Source: Isoetes taiwanensis
Lineage: Eukaryota > Streptophyta > Lycopodiopsida > Isoetales > Isoetaceae
Reading direction: 5' to 3'
Assembly (NCBI GenBank): GCA_021234155.1
Contig: JAJEKV010000846.1
Location: forward strand, 1 to 64,000
DNA length: 64,000 nucleotides
The notes below the pieces were generated by a model. The model was not told the DNA's origin. It ran no database searches and saw only the letters and a program-made list of their open reading frames with translations. Both the position numbers and the translations under genes were made by a program. This document shows, piece by piece, positions 1 through 11,837 of the stretch (position 1 is the stretch's first letter; each line of letters opens with the position of its first letter).

Positions 1-619
1 TCTTGTGTATAGGCTGCATTTACTGAGTCTTAAGGGTTCTAGCTAGAGAAATCTCTACTTCTAGGAAGCTTTCAGATCTCTACACACCCTTAACCCCAGA
101 CACACAGGAGAAACAGAAAGAGATAATATAATCATAATCAAAGTACCCATCATCATCTTAATAGCAAATAAAAGAGAAATTAACCATTCATCTAATCAGA
201 GAAGGGTTAGCTAGCACAGACTATCCAAGGACTAACCGGTCTCTTGGCTAGAGCCATTGTCATGAAAGGCTTCCATTCTTCAAGTTTGGTTTGCGAGTCT
301 GGTGGCTCCTCCTTCCTCTAACTCTTTCCAAATTGATTTGGGGCAGAATTGGGGGTAGGGCCCCAATTTGCCCTCCAAACTTAGCAAGTTCCCCCTGGAC
401 AATCGATTTGGGCCAGGTGGCACTGCCTAATTCACTAGCTTTTACTAATTAATAACCTAATTAACCTAATTAGGTTATTTACTTACAAATATTTTAGCAT
501 AGCTAATAAAAACCCTTTTAGGTTAACCCAAGTTATCCCCTATTGACCCATAAGGATCTATTTATACCCCGGTGACGTGTCATAGTATGTATACGTATAC
601 CGTATAACTACATGGAACG
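1..619. other. Gene-free AT-rich stretch
   Basis: I see no credible coding region. There is an imperfect palindrome around 449-480 (AATAACCTAATT followed by its near complement), and the stretch becomes AT-rich towards the start of the decayed reverse-strand ORFs. It could be the 3' flank of the repeat unit that follows, but no matching copy was recognised elsewhere in the window. Confidence 0.4.
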
Positions 620-662
620 TCACATTGCCCAAGGCCATACATTATAATCAGAAGAATTACAT

Positions 663-1515
663 TCAGGAGCTAGGTCCTGCATCCTCATCCATCGGCGTAG
701 GAGGTGGAGGTGGCTGGTGGTGTCGAAGTAGTGTAACTCTGGGGTCGATGGTATGGGTAGCGGTGGAAGCAATTTTTGGAGGATAAGCCGTGGCCAAAGG
801 AGTGGCCACAAGGAGCTTCATGCTCATCCATGGTGCGATATCCTGCCATAGGGCGGTCAAAGCGAAGTCCCGTCGCATGAGCACATATGTGAGCATGCGA
901 GGTTGGAGCTTCTTATGTCTAGCTAAGATGGATAGAGCATGGAGTGCCCACCATGATGCCTCTGTCTCTGGAGCTAGATTCCGCACCACAAAAAGGACTT
1001 GCCCCTGCCTAAAAGCTGAAAGAAAAAAGCGGGTGGCATAATTTGTCAAAGCACTAACCTCCGGGATGACATAGGTGGCTACTTCCTTGTCGAGGTCCAT
1101 GGTGACCTCTTCTTCCTTAGCTTCTTGTCTTTCTTCCCTTAATAATCTTTGTTGTCACAAAGAGTTTTCCCTTCATCATCTGATTTTGATGGAATATCCA
1201 TAGTATTAATGTTTGGGACTTGAGGTCCCATAGCAACAAAAGCTTCATCAGGTGGTTGTGACGATGCCTCTTGCAACATAAGGTGTCGCAAGCGCAAGAG
1301 AGCATCAACTGGCTTGATGGTCTCCTGATGAAATTGAAGCAACTGTTGTACCTTAATAGGGAGCTCAGCCGGGGTAAAGTCGATGAAATCGTCCATGCAA
1401 TACTCGGCGAGCTCATGCAATACATGTGTCTTCTTTTTGGACTTCAGATCAGCAACGACATGATATGTCCACATAATATCCTCCAATAAGAGATATTCCC
1501 CGGGGGTTTCATACT
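663..1515 (-). pseudogene. Repeat-family ORF copy A, C-terminal part
   Basis: Two reverse-strand reading frames (1515-1139, then 1100-663) line up in the same order with those at 32249-31092. Shared blocks include LLEDI.WTYHV, ELAEYC..D, VQQLL, PVD.LL, then MDLDKEVAT, FFLSAF, APE..AS.WA, VLMRRD/LVRRD, WMSMK.L, PLATA and TLLRH/TFLRH. The last frame has a weak resemblance to histone H2A (an AP, a helix ending near LA, an RR at the place of H2A PRHIQLA, then an L..V..A....P.I run). That resemblance is tentative. The two frames are separated by stops, so this copy is decayed. The function of the family is unknown; it may be a transposon ORF or a dispersed multicopy gene. Confidence 0.6.
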
Positions 1516-1763
1516 ATAAAGGGGATACGCCACGTGCGTTAATGGGGTTAGCAAAAAACCCTCCGTATATGCCTTGTCCAACCTTCTAAATGCCCCTTCC
1601 CATATACATATTACACTGGATTCCCCCCAGAAAACCCCCTTAGTTACATATTACACTGGTGTCACTTTATTGTAAAATCTGTGTTGACATCAGCGTCAGT
1701 TATTATTAATAATTAAATAAATACTCCATACTTATTTAGAAAAATTACGCAACCAAGCCAATT

Positions 1764-1972
1764 TCAATCTCCCCGAATTCTCCTTGTGAGAGCCAAATCT
1801 TTTGTCATGATGGTAATCCTCTTAGCATGGATAGCACAGAGGTTAGCATTCGAAAAAAGAGCTACCAGGTAGTCTTCGACGGCCTCCTGTAGGACGAGCA
1901 TAGCAAAGATTTGGAACTGAAGATTGGTCTGATACTTTTGTGCTATCTCTCAGACTAGATGGATATCAGGTG
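1764..1972 (-). pseudogene. Histone H3-like C-terminal segment in copy A
   Basis: The reverse strand reads [53 protein letters not shown] and a stop. This follows histone H3 from the end of helix 1 to the C-terminus ([54 protein letters not shown]). One stop (TGA) sits where H3 has the Arg of LVREIA. The N-terminal tail and first helix of H3 are absent; the upstream sequence is an unrelated frame ending at 1955, one frame away. So this is either a chimera or an H3 fragment inside a larger repeated ORF. A similar segment lies at 36642-36960. Confidence 0.8.
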
Positions 1973-2600
1973 GTCCACCATGTGGTATGATGGAACATCA
2001 CCCCAAACAAAACTCTGGGTTGCCTCATCGTAGTGGTAGGGTGGAAGGTTAAATGGGTTTTCCGCTATGATGGCTTGCCCGTCTTTCAGGTAGATGTACT
2101 CTCTACCCTGGGGCCTTCGGGTCTCCCCTCTTCGTCTCTCGTGCGTCATCACCTCGGGCGAGTCCCATAATTCTTTCGGCCTCTGGCCGGATGGCCTCGT
2201 CTTCGGCAACCTCCACACACGAAGGAGGGTAAAACTTGACCAGCATCAGGACTTGGTTGGGCTGCTCTATCAATGTGTAGGGTTCTCCTAGGGCATTGAG
2301 TTTCAGTAGGAAGCACTCCGACAGATGAAAAATAGGGTAGGAGACCCTATGTCCAGTGGTGAACCGCTGAACAAGATCAGTTAGCAGGAGCTCTACCTTA
2401 CCTGCGTTGTCGGCGCTCCAAGCTCAACAAGGATCTGGTGGACACTGAGGTTACAATAGCTGACATAGCCTCGGGTACATGCCATGTTCATTTGTGGACG
2501 AGGAGGTACGGGAATGAGGCCCTGGTACGGCGACAGTGGCGGCAGCCAAGAACAAGGTTATGGCAAAGCAGGATTCTCTCCGGCGGCGGGCGCAATCAGA
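1955..2600 (-). pseudogene. Repeat-family ORF copy A, N-terminal part
   Basis: Two frames cover this stretch. From about 2460 to 2395 and on to 2110 one reads VHQILVEL, then VELLLTDLVQRF, RVSYPIFHLSECF, LNALGEPYTLIEQP and FYPPSCVEVAEDEA. From 2218 to 1955 another reads GREYIYLKDGQAII, NPFNLPPYHYD and FVWGDVPSYHM. A tandem AGGTA (minus strand, near 2400) looks like a 5-bp duplication that shifted the frame between LVEL...TTQ and VELLLTD. I do not recognise the family. It lies directly upstream of, and one frame away from, the H3-like segment, which suggests that the two once formed one protein. Confidence 0.45.
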
Positions 2601-3095
2601 CGAAAGGGAAATAAAAAATAACCGTGACTTTTCAAAATTTGTTTTTTTTTTATTTCTTTTATTATATGGCGGAAATACACATTTTTATACGAATGTGTGA
2701 TAGAAAAAATACGCTTTTCTTTTGAAATTTTAAGTCGATATTTTGCCGATCATGCACTCCACGCTCCCGCGCCGATTTGATGCCATCTTGATGCCGGATG
2801 CCGGTGCCCCTTAGTTAATTGGATTGTTCCCGACATGTTGCTACAAAAATTGCCTCCATCTGAGCTATCTAGAGAAAGTTATGGCTTGTGGGAACAAGGG
2901 ACCTTGTTCTCCCGCAAAACCTAACATCCTTGATCCTAAAAGCTCACTTCTTGATCCCTAACTATTTAACTTTCTCATAGTTGGGCCAACACACATGCTA
3001 TGGAATTGTGGTAATTCAACTTAAGTTAACATCCCCTACACCGATCTAACGAGTTAGATTATGGCCAGTGCAATGATTTGATTTACCAAAACCAT

Positions 3096-3450
3096 GCTCT
3101 GATACCACTGTGATGCTCCCAGAATCTATATGATGCTCTCATCGTACAAATACGGGGAATTCCCCTCCCGTGGCGACTGCATCACCATGGGAGGGCCTTT
3201 CGTCTAACTCGGACCACTTGGGATGGCCAAGTGCCCGGGTGAGGAACACGGAGGTGTCACTCGTCCCACGTCCTCTATGGGAATCCTATATAACGGAAGC
3301 GTACAGACATGTTAGCACCTAGCAATCGTAGTCAAAATAATATACCACCACGAAGGGTGGTCCTTCCATCATCATCATCTACCTGGTCATTAACGCAGGA
3401 TATTATCCTGTATTTCGTGTAAGCCAGCTTAAGTGACCTATACTAGATAC
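3096..3450 (-). repeat. Possible LTR with initiator-Met primer-binding site
   Basis: GCTCTGATACCA at 3096-3107 is the reverse complement of TGGTATCAGAGC, the usual primer-binding site complementary to initiator tRNA-Met in plant LTR retrotransposons. The adjacent sequence begins TG at 3109 (ending CA on the reverse strand), as expected for the inner end of a 5' LTR whose internal region runs to lower coordinates. The outer LTR end was not found; it should lie before about 3490. If correct, the reverse-strand ORFs at 0.66-2.6 kb would be internal to a reverse-strand LTR element. No matching 3' LTR was recognised in 1-620. Confidence 0.45.
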
Positions 3451-3493
3451 GGACACTGTTATTAGTCCTGAGAGTATACCGCTAGTGTTAAAC

Positions 3494-3675
3494 TCCACTG
3501 TAACACCCAAACGGATTCTAGATACTCGTGTTCGGCAGTTACGCAGTAGGGATATTCGTGAATATCTGGTCTTGTAGCGAGGTCAGTCTCCCGTGGATGC
3601 CACTTGGGAGACGGATGAGTTTGTGCAACGTTTTCCTCATTTGAAACTCTACTAGACCTTGAGGACAAGTTCCTA
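3494..3675 (+). pseudogene. Ty3/gypsy integrase C-terminus (chromodomain-like)
   Basis: The frame reads PKRILDTRVRQLRSRDIREYLV, one stop, then RGQSPVDATWETDEF and RFPHL. This is the chromodomain-type end of a Ty3/gypsy integrase (family pattern P..ILD.R....R...EYLV.WKG....ATWE). The stop sits where the conserved Trp of the family is expected. No other part of this element's pol was found upstream, so it is a 3' fragment that abuts the LTR-like sequence before 3490. It is followed at once by a polypurine tract and an LTR start. Confidence 0.75.
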
Positions 3676-3676
3676 A

Positions 3677-4300
3677 GGGGAGGGGAGGAAATTGTTATGG
3701 TCCAAGGGCAAGTCGCGCTTGCAGACCTTGGGACTGGCAGTTGGCCTTGGAAGTGCCACTGGGTGGCCTGGGAACGTTCCAAGAGTCAATTACTGCCTAG
3801 GGGCAGCGATGGGTAATTTTAAATGGCATTTGTTTTGTATGTTAACTTGACAAATTAATAAAACATTAAAGTTAGAACTTTAAAATGTTAGAGGGGTCTT
3901 GCGTGGCATCACCTCATTGGGTGAGGTGTTTAAAGGGAAAAATGATTCATGTGGCATCGTGGATTGTATCAGGCGGCCGATCCTACAAAAAGGGTTGGAT
4001 CTAATCATAGGAAGCTTGATTTGAGCTGGAATAAGGGCCACATGCCTTTTTCAAGCTAATCTTAGCCTTAGTCACAGTATTTAAGGGAATGGCGACGTTT
4101 TGGAAAACCACAATTTGTTCTTGAAGCCAAGTTGTTGGAGTTCTATGCTAACCCATACTACTTGATCTTCCATATCCCGTTGTTTGAGCCTGTTTCGAAT
4201 TGATCAAGGATCAATTCGGGCCCTTTTGAGTTACTCCAAAATCTAGTGTTGGTTTTTGGAATTTATTCCATTGTTGGAGCGTTTGGGCTCTTCTTGAGCA
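3677..4300 (+). repeat. Polypurine tract and 3' LTR of gypsy fragment
   Basis: AGGGGAGGGGAGGAAA at about 3677-3692 is a polypurine tract placed directly before TGTTATGG (3693), the expected start of a 3' LTR. A GTATTTAAGG box near 4078 could be the LTR promoter. The LTR end was not located; LINE-like sequence is recognisable from about 4440, so the LTR probably ends between 4250 and 4440. Confidence 0.6.
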
Positions 4301-4439
4301 ATACTGCTACTGCAGTACTAGGTTCTTGTGATAGAACTTGTTGAAGCTGGACTTCAGACTAATCCTGGGGATAAGTATCGGTTATGCATGGGGAGTTTTG
4401 GGAACTCAAGGTTGAGGAAAACTCTGGGAGTTCTAGGTA

Positions 4440-6350
4440 GCACGACCGGCTCTATTTCTTCTCGGTTTTGGCATGTCTTCCTTGTGTCTGTCAGGCGGCT
4501 CGGTACTCTCGCGGGCAACAGAGCTCAAGCAGCATCTGCATGACCACTTTCAAGCTTTTTTTGCTGAAAAACATCTGCCCTTTTAGTCAAAAATGCGAAA
4601 TGCAGTCTTATCTAGGATATCTCCTATCATTTCTGAAGGGCAGCATCTGTCGGTAGAGGCTGCTATCATTGCTGCTGATTTGAGTTTGGCGGTATTTGAA
4701 CTTAAAAAGAGGAAGTGCCCAGGGTTGAATGGTATACCAATTGAGTTATTTCAAGAATATTGGGAGTGGTTGGAGGCTCGATGTATTACGTTTTTTGTGA
4801 CTTTCGTCAGTCCGCTGCCCTGGACAAAATTTTGAATACAGGTGCCATCTCATTGATCCCCAAGAACAAAGATCCTCAGACTATTGCAGATTGGCGATCC
4901 ATCACTTTATTATCATCAGTATATAAAATATCTGTCAAGGCCTTTGCAGAGAGGGTGAAGGGTATTTTGGTTGATTCCATTTCCACAACTCAATCAGGAT
5001 TTATTCCGAGAAGATGTATTCTTAATAATGTGGCTATTGCATATGAGGGGGATCTATTGGGCACGTCGGCAAAATCATCCTGTGATATATCTTAAACTTG
5101 ATTTTGCAAAAGCATATGACAGTGTCAGTTGGGAGTTCATGCGCTTATGTATACTCAGATTGGGATTCGGTCAGTAACAGATGTCATGAAGTTATATCTC
5201 TCTGCCCGAACTGTTGTTCTCTTCCATGGTGAGCCATCATCAGTCTTTCCACTTGGACGAGGCATTCGTCAAGGATGCCCTTTAGCACCACTCCTTTTCA
5301 CAATTGTCGCGGAGACGCTATCGTAGTTATTTGTTGTTGCATCAGCGGAGGGGATCCTTCAGGGTCTCACTATGGAGGATGGTATGGTACACAGGAAGTT
5401 TGCAATCAATATGTTGACGACACGTTTCTCTTTCTCGTCACTAACTCTGAGAACCTTGAATCTGCAAAACTGCTCTTAGATACATTCTCTGTGGCTTCCG
5501 GCGTGTTGATGGGTTGGAAAAAGTGCAGGGCCTTATGGACGTTGGACACTCCGATTCTGGCATGTCTTCATGATTATCCATGGAAGCTTCTTGCTCATGG
5601 ACATGCAACAAAGCTACTTGGAATTTCTGTTGGCATTCATGTTGATGCAGGAGCAGCATGGACAGAAATTATTAAGGGTTTGGAGAAACACCTATTCTGG
5701 TGGTCAACTGCAAAGTTATCCCTCGTTGGTCGCATTGCAGTTGCGAAATCAGTGCTCAACAGTACCCACATGTATATGGGTTCCTTGTTGCTAGCCCCAT
5801 AGGTTAAAGTATGAGAGCTCATTACAATAGTCCGAAATTTTGTATAAACTGGCACAGTGGAGGTTGCGGTGGTTAAGGTTGCTTGGTCTAAATGCATCCT
5901 CCCTAAATGGGCAGGTAGCTTGGGTATGATGGATTTCTTATTGCAGAGTAAGGTTCTCATCTCAAAATTCATTTGGAGGCTCCTGAATAGTGAAGATGAC
6001 TCTCATGGCATTCGCCTTCTAAAACAATCTCTCAGTCATTGTACTCCTCTAGGCAAGAAGAGAGTCAAACCAGTTCTTCCCTGGGCTCTATTTCACCCTC
6101 TTGAGCTTTTTCCAAATGCATCTTCTTTTCTTCGAGGATTATTGGCAGCATGGGACACGGTCAGACATCTGTTTTGGTCGTGTCCATCCACCCATGCTCT
6201 CCGAGATATTCTGTGGCGGTAGGAACCATTGCCGTCAGACCCCTTAGCTCCCCCACTTGCTGCATCTATTCATCCCCTTATGCAGAGACGATGGGCCCTA
6301 GCAGGTGTCATCTCAATTCAAGCATGGTATGAAGGTGGTCGCCTCTTGTC
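4440..6350 (+). pseudogene. LINE (non-LTR) reverse transcriptase relic
   Basis: The RT domain is spread over several frames: HFQAFFAEKHLPF, KRKCPGLNGIPIE, TGAISLIPKNKDP, DWRSITLL, TQSGFIPRRCILNN, LKLDFAKAYDSVSWEF, GRGIRQGCPLAPLLF and QYVDDTFLFL (catalytic YVDD). A C-terminal zinc-finger-like stretch follows (LFWSCPSTHALRDILW near 6170). These are the diagnostic blocks of plant L1-type ORF2. At least five frame changes are needed, and the N-terminal endonuclease is missing, so it is a 5'-truncated dead copy. No target-site duplication or poly-A end was identified. Confidence 0.85.
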
Positions 6351-7380
6351 ATAGCGGGCATTTCAAGCGAAATTCTTACTCTCACAGTGGGATGTAAATG
6401 TATGGGAGAAAGTGACAGAGAACTTGCATAATCCACATATTATGAAAGTGTATTCTAGCAATACTTCGACGTGATGAGGCATATTTATAAGAGTGTTTTA
6501 TCATGTCATTAAAGTTGACACATTCAGAATGTTTAAAATCATGCTTGAACAGAATGTAAAGCTTACCTTGTCTGTGAAATGTTGTTCTAAGGCGCTTAGC
6601 ATAAAGTGTGCCACAATTCACACTTGAGGAAGTTTGAGAAATGATGGCATTCGAGCACAGATCAAGGACAATAGAGCGCATATGTATGGAGCGATGACAT
6701 AGCGGGTTGAGGAATGTAATGGACAAGGATTGCAAAGGGAACTAGGAAGATGGGAGCCATGGGTAAAAGGAAGAGAACAGAGAGGCACGAAATGGACTCA
6801 AGATCAGGAGGTAGTGAGCATGGCGAGCCAGGGTGGAGGAAGCATATATGGGGGGAGGGGTGGAAGAGCAACGAGAGAATGTGGGGTCTCTTGGGGGATC
6901 AAGGAGCCTGGGGGAGGAGGCAAAGGAAGAAACAGGGAGATCATGAAATTACAATAAATTTTTTGAATTGCAGCATATATCTTGAAATGATGGGGAAAGG
7001 TTAACTCATTTCAAAGGGGACGATATGGTATGCTTGGCAGAGTTATGGGAGTACCAAGAGATATTACTTGAGGTATGGGGATAACAATTAGTCTCAGCAT
7101 GGAAAAGTATCAGATTTGATTTTGGGCTCGTTAGAAAGCTTGTTGGGTGCCTTTTTTGTTGATGTATAATTTGTGGGGTGATTAAACTGTTTTGGCAGAG
7201 AAAAATCACTTAACAATTCTGGCCCTTTATTGGCGGTGGTAAGGTTTGGCAGCAATATTTTTTAACTCCTGCATCTGACGGCAGTTTTAGGCGTGTTAAG
7301 GCTTGTTGAAAAGCTCGTGGAGCGCATTTATGTTTAAATTTTGTTGTTCTTTTTGTGGGATTTGTTGAGCTCTAAAATCT
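6351..7380. other. No gene recognised
   Basis: Only short overlapping ORFs without recognisable motifs occur here. The 6730-6960 part is unusually purine-rich on the + strand, which produces spurious Gly/Arg/Glu-rich ORFs. It probably belongs to the surrounding retroelement debris. Confidence 0.4.
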
Positions 7381-8835
7381 TGGCCCGAGCAAGTGATACT
7401 TCCAAAGGCACCTCCAACACATGTTGGAAGTTCTTCAGAACAAATGAGATTAGTAGCTACTGCGCAGCATAATGTGACACAAACTGCACTTCCACTACCT
7501 GTTGGGAGTCTCTCACGTGAAGAATGCCCTTTTGGACAAATAGAACATGCAATGCATGTCGGAGATTTCTCAAGGCAAAGGGAGTTTCTCCCTCTTCTTT
7601 CGAGGCAGCCGGAGATTGCTTCCTCTTCAACCGTTCTGCCTATCTCGGCCTCTATGCCTTAAAGGTCTTCTCAAAACCCCGGGTTAGAGAGCCCGTTTTT
7701 TTTAGTGATTGTGCAACCAATCGTTGTCTCGGGCCCCTCACCGTGTCTCAAAGGTTGTTGCACCATGATGGAGCCTCGCGAAAAAAAGTTGCATCTTACC
7801 CGATTCTGCGGGCCAAACAAGACTCTATGGATATTCTCTTACCACCCGGTTGAAGTTCTTTTAACTCTGAAATGGGTCAATCTTTGAGTGCTTTGGGACA
7901 AAGGTGAATTAGCCATGAGACTCATCGCGTCATGCGAACCAGTTGGTTGCATGTTCTGTTGTTTGTTCCTTTACTGGCGGATCTGAAGCGCATGGGATCT
8001 TGGTTATCTGGGCATCTACACAAATTAGGGCTTCCTGCATTGATGTCTGTCAAGCTGGTGGCCAAAGGTTACGCTGTTTTCTTTTAATGTTTGAGTCTCC
8101 TAAGCCAATGGCTCAACTCATAGAACGAGGTGTTGATCCTCTTTGGAAACATATCTTATCGTATCAATAATATGTTCCTGGTTCTTTTCCAGGTAAGCCA
8201 GATGCATTATGTGCTCCGTTCTAAATTGCTATTGAAGATTTTGCTCTAGAGTTTCAGAATTATGAGTTCATCTCTACCATTGTAACGAGATTGAATTTCA
8301 TTTGCAATATGCTATAACCAAATGCATTATCAAGATTTGTGTAGCATGGTACATTCCTCATGATATGCCTTAAACAATTGTTGTTCAGAGTGGGATCATG
8401 TTCTTTCCTTTACGTTTGTTAAATGGTCCAGAGTTAGCTCTCATGTTTCACAAGGCCCCTCTCTTTGCTCAATATCATAAGTCTCATTAGCAAATTCCTT
8501 TGTTGGCTTCTGTTGCATCTCCTGCTCCTTCACTAGATGTCTCTTGTCCCCTCGTGACTTCCTCTACCTCTATTCCAGCCGCAGGTCGCACGCCGCAGTT
8601 ATTATATCAACAGAGGCCGAGATTCGAGATCATAAGAGCAAGTTGAAGAGGCTTGTGGACAGTACATGGACATTGGTCATCGTGGAGTCCACTCTCCACC
8701 TAAACATCTACTCGCTCTTTGTCAACCTTGAAAATCAGCTAAGGGTTCTAATACCTCTGCATCTCAGCTCTCCTCACCTTCTGTTTTATTTGATTTTGCC
8801 CCTCCTGTTGAATAGTCGCTTTGGTCCACTTTAGT
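7380..8835 (+). pseudogene. Possible LINE ORF1 (DUF4283-like) relic
   Basis: Read across frames there is a weak match in style to the gag-like ORF1 of plant LINEs: GHLHKLGLPALMSVKLVAKGY near 8020-8070, MAQLIERG at 8110, PGSFPGKPDALCAPF near 8180-8220 and IAIEDFALEFQNYEFI near 8225-8275. The spacing resembles the DUF4283 region (a helix, LPKGF-like strand, ERGPW-like turn, then a WI.I..LPLE-like block). Frames are broken many times. I am not certain of the family. It lies downstream of the RT relic, so it would be the 5' part of a different LINE copy. Confidence 0.3.
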
Positions 8836-10740
8836 GGGTTGATTTGGACGAAGATAATACTGCCTTGTCGCAGGTCAAACATACAACTTTAAACTCCCTT
8901 GAGATTTCAATAGTCTGCATCTAATTTGACTACATAATCCTCTGAGATTTCAACTACATAATCCTCTGAGATTTCAATAGCCTCAGCCTGTTCCAGCATC
9001 ATCTTTTTGTGTTTACGTAGATGGAAAATGTTCATTTTGTACTTTTTCTTGTTGAGTAATAAACTTTTTGAAAAACAATTTTTGCCTCCTATGTTTTTCA
9101 TATGAATGTTTCGAATCAATTTTTTGCTTTCGAATTAGATAAATTTCTGCCCAAACTATAGAGTTCCTTTCAACACGACAACCTAAATAAATGTCTAGCA
9201 TGGGTTTTGGCCCTTGAATTATTGGAAAATCATTTAGTTGAAGATGTCTTTGTGCCCCTGAATCTTCTACAAATAGTGCCACATTAGGATTTTGAGTTAT
9301 GAGTTATGCAAAAAATGCAAGGAGTTTCCTAGGCCTATGGAGCCCATTCACAATTTTTTGATGCTCTACAACCATAAGTTTCTTTGAGAATCATCCCTTA
9401 CATGTGTTTGTAGAAGGAGAAACATCTCATTTCAGGTCAGAAAAGCTCATTACCTCCACAAATAAACAAGGGTTTGTCATAGTCGAAACCAAGAAAAGAT
9501 AGTTTTTAAAAATCATACAATATGGCCTACGAATGCAGTTGAGGACATTATCAACGCCATGCAAGACAAACATTTGAAATGTTGTTTTCCTCTGCTTCTC
9601 CCATGACCTCTACACTCTGTCTGCAAGTCTACAAACATTTGAAATTTTCCCCTACAATGACGACATGGAAAGATGCATTGAAGGAACGGCCTATCTATAC
9701 CAATGCAAAAAGAATGTAAAAACGACCTATCTGTATGAATGCAAAAGTGATGCAAGAGACTGCGACGTTTCTAGTCCCTTTTGCCCTCCATTGAAACCAC
9801 CTTGATTTTCGTGTCCATGATCCAAAATTATTACGGCATCCTGGGCCAGGAACTTCGAATATCGAAATGGCCACAGATTGAGCTAAACGAAATGTTGTCG
9901 GCCAGGAGCATATCTTTAGACGATAGCTGACATGCTGAAGATCCAAAGAAGTCGAACAGCAGATCACCTAAAGTGCTTTAACAATGCAATTGACGTGCAT
10001 CAAAACGCCTAAACATTACTTGAGTTTGTTTGCTCCACCATAGTGATGATGATAAAACTCAGTTGAATGTATACTTCGTTTTGCCAAGCTGTGCAATGTT
10101 TGCAGGTCTGGATCTTTAAGCTTCCATCCTGAATCAAACTTAATGGAAATGTCCCAAAAGATTGTCTTGTCAAATGTTTTAAGAGATTTCAGAGAAACAT
10201 GCAATAAAATACCTGAGGGCGGGAATCAAGCACATCCTCCGAACAATCCATCCTTCATAGAATTTATCTAGCAAGTTTGTAAGATCAGCTCTGCTGTCTT
10301 TAAAGTGATTCGGGTAATTCACTTTAAAACAGATGTCGAATTTGCATCAACAGTGGCCTCTTAGAAATGGCAAAAATGCTCAATGACAACCATTTTGCTC
10401 ATCTTTTCCGTATCTGAATACGTCCTCCAGGACAGAACTTTCGAAGCCCTGTAATAATGCCATCCAAAACCCCAAATGCAACCTCAAAACCAGAGATTAA
10501 GCAGTGTTTCACATTGAACAGGGTTCTTTAAGGTGCTATTTTTGTTGGTTTATGAAATTCAACAAAAATTCCCCCTGGTTATCTGCCTCTTTCACAATAC
10601 TATGGTAACATGCTCACTGTGTCTAGGAGTTTCAAATGCTTTAGAGTTCGACTTCAAAGGTGAAGACCTTGTGCATGATTAAATGGACATCACAAATGTG
10701 ATGGATACATCACAATAGCACATTAACATGCGAACATCCA
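8836..10740. other. No gene recognised; one short tandem repeat
   Basis: I find no supported gene. Around 8930-8985 a roughly 25-bp unit containing CTACATAATCCTCTGAGATTT is repeated twice in tandem, with a related ending just before it. The reverse-strand ORFs here are short and without motifs. The part nearest 11.8 kb may contain distal 3' sequence of the PPR locus. Confidence 0.35.
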
Positions 10741-10744
10741 GCCT

Positions 10745-11083
10745 TCAATGAAGCTATTCAACATGTTATTTGAGCAGCAACAATGATTTAAATCCATACA
10801 AGACTTGAATCTACCTTCCAACTTGACGCTTTAACTTCTTTATAAACAGTGCTTCAAACTTTAAATAAATACCTCGATGATATCGATGAATGGATGCAAG
10901 AGATAAGACCTGGACCACATTACCATGAGAGAACCTTCAATGAAGCCATTCAACCTGTTAATCGAGCAGCAAGAATGACTTAAGTCCATGCAAGACTTGA
11001 ATCTACCTTCCTCTATAGACAGTGCTTCAGACTTTAAATACCTCGGTGATGTCAATGGATAGATGCAAGAGATAAGGCCTACA
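10745..11083. repeat. Decayed tandem duplication of about 190 bp
   Basis: The segment 10745-10905 (GAAGCTATTCAAC..., CAAGACTTGAATCTACCTTC, CAGTGCTTCA.ACTTTAAATA, GGATGCAAGAGATAAG) is repeated with substitutions and small deletions at 10936-11083. No coding content is apparent. The duplication lies between the PPR-derived fragment and gene-free sequence. Confidence 0.7.
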
Positions 11084-11837
11084 CATGAATATTGGATCTG
11101 CGAAAACAATTTATGTTAACCTTGCTTTCTTAAAATAATTAGTTAAACAACACACGCAAACAAGTAGATGAAGTCTATATAGCATGATATAAATAATCCT
11201 TGAGATAATACCTAAGTTCACTCATACTGTGGAGGTGCTCAGATAGGGCTGAACCTCTTTTTCCCCTTGTATTCTATGCTTACATGATTGACTTAAATGA
11301 TTTGTTTGCTCCAGACTCCAGCACTAAAATCTTGCCATGGAGTGGAAGAAGAAAGCATGCAAACATACCCTAAAAGTAGATGCACTACAAATGCAAAATC
11401 TAAGGTAAGAATTGCAGCTTCCATGCGAATCCGGCAAAAATGAAGGTGAATAAGAATAAGAGACAAATAAAATCTTCAAAATAGAGCAACAAACCTATGA
11501 AGCAACTTCTTCGTTCTATTTGTAGTAGAAAACCCCTGCTGTCTACTGGACTTTAGACTTTTGCAAGCTATGCTCTGGAGTAAAGCAGTGTTTAGTGCAT
11601 TAGAAACCAATGCACACACTTAATTTAACATGGCAAGGTGGGCTTTGATTCTGCCTGCATTGGTATGAGCTTTGAGCCATTTTGCCTCTCCTGGTTTGCA
11701 GTGTGGATCAATGCCGTGTGGATCTAATGTAAGATTGTTTGAAGCAAAGATCAAGCATGAATGAATCCAATGCACAATTTCTCTAAGTTCATTGTTTTAT
11801 GTAACTTTAGTGGCAATGTGGCTCTGAAAACTGTCCC

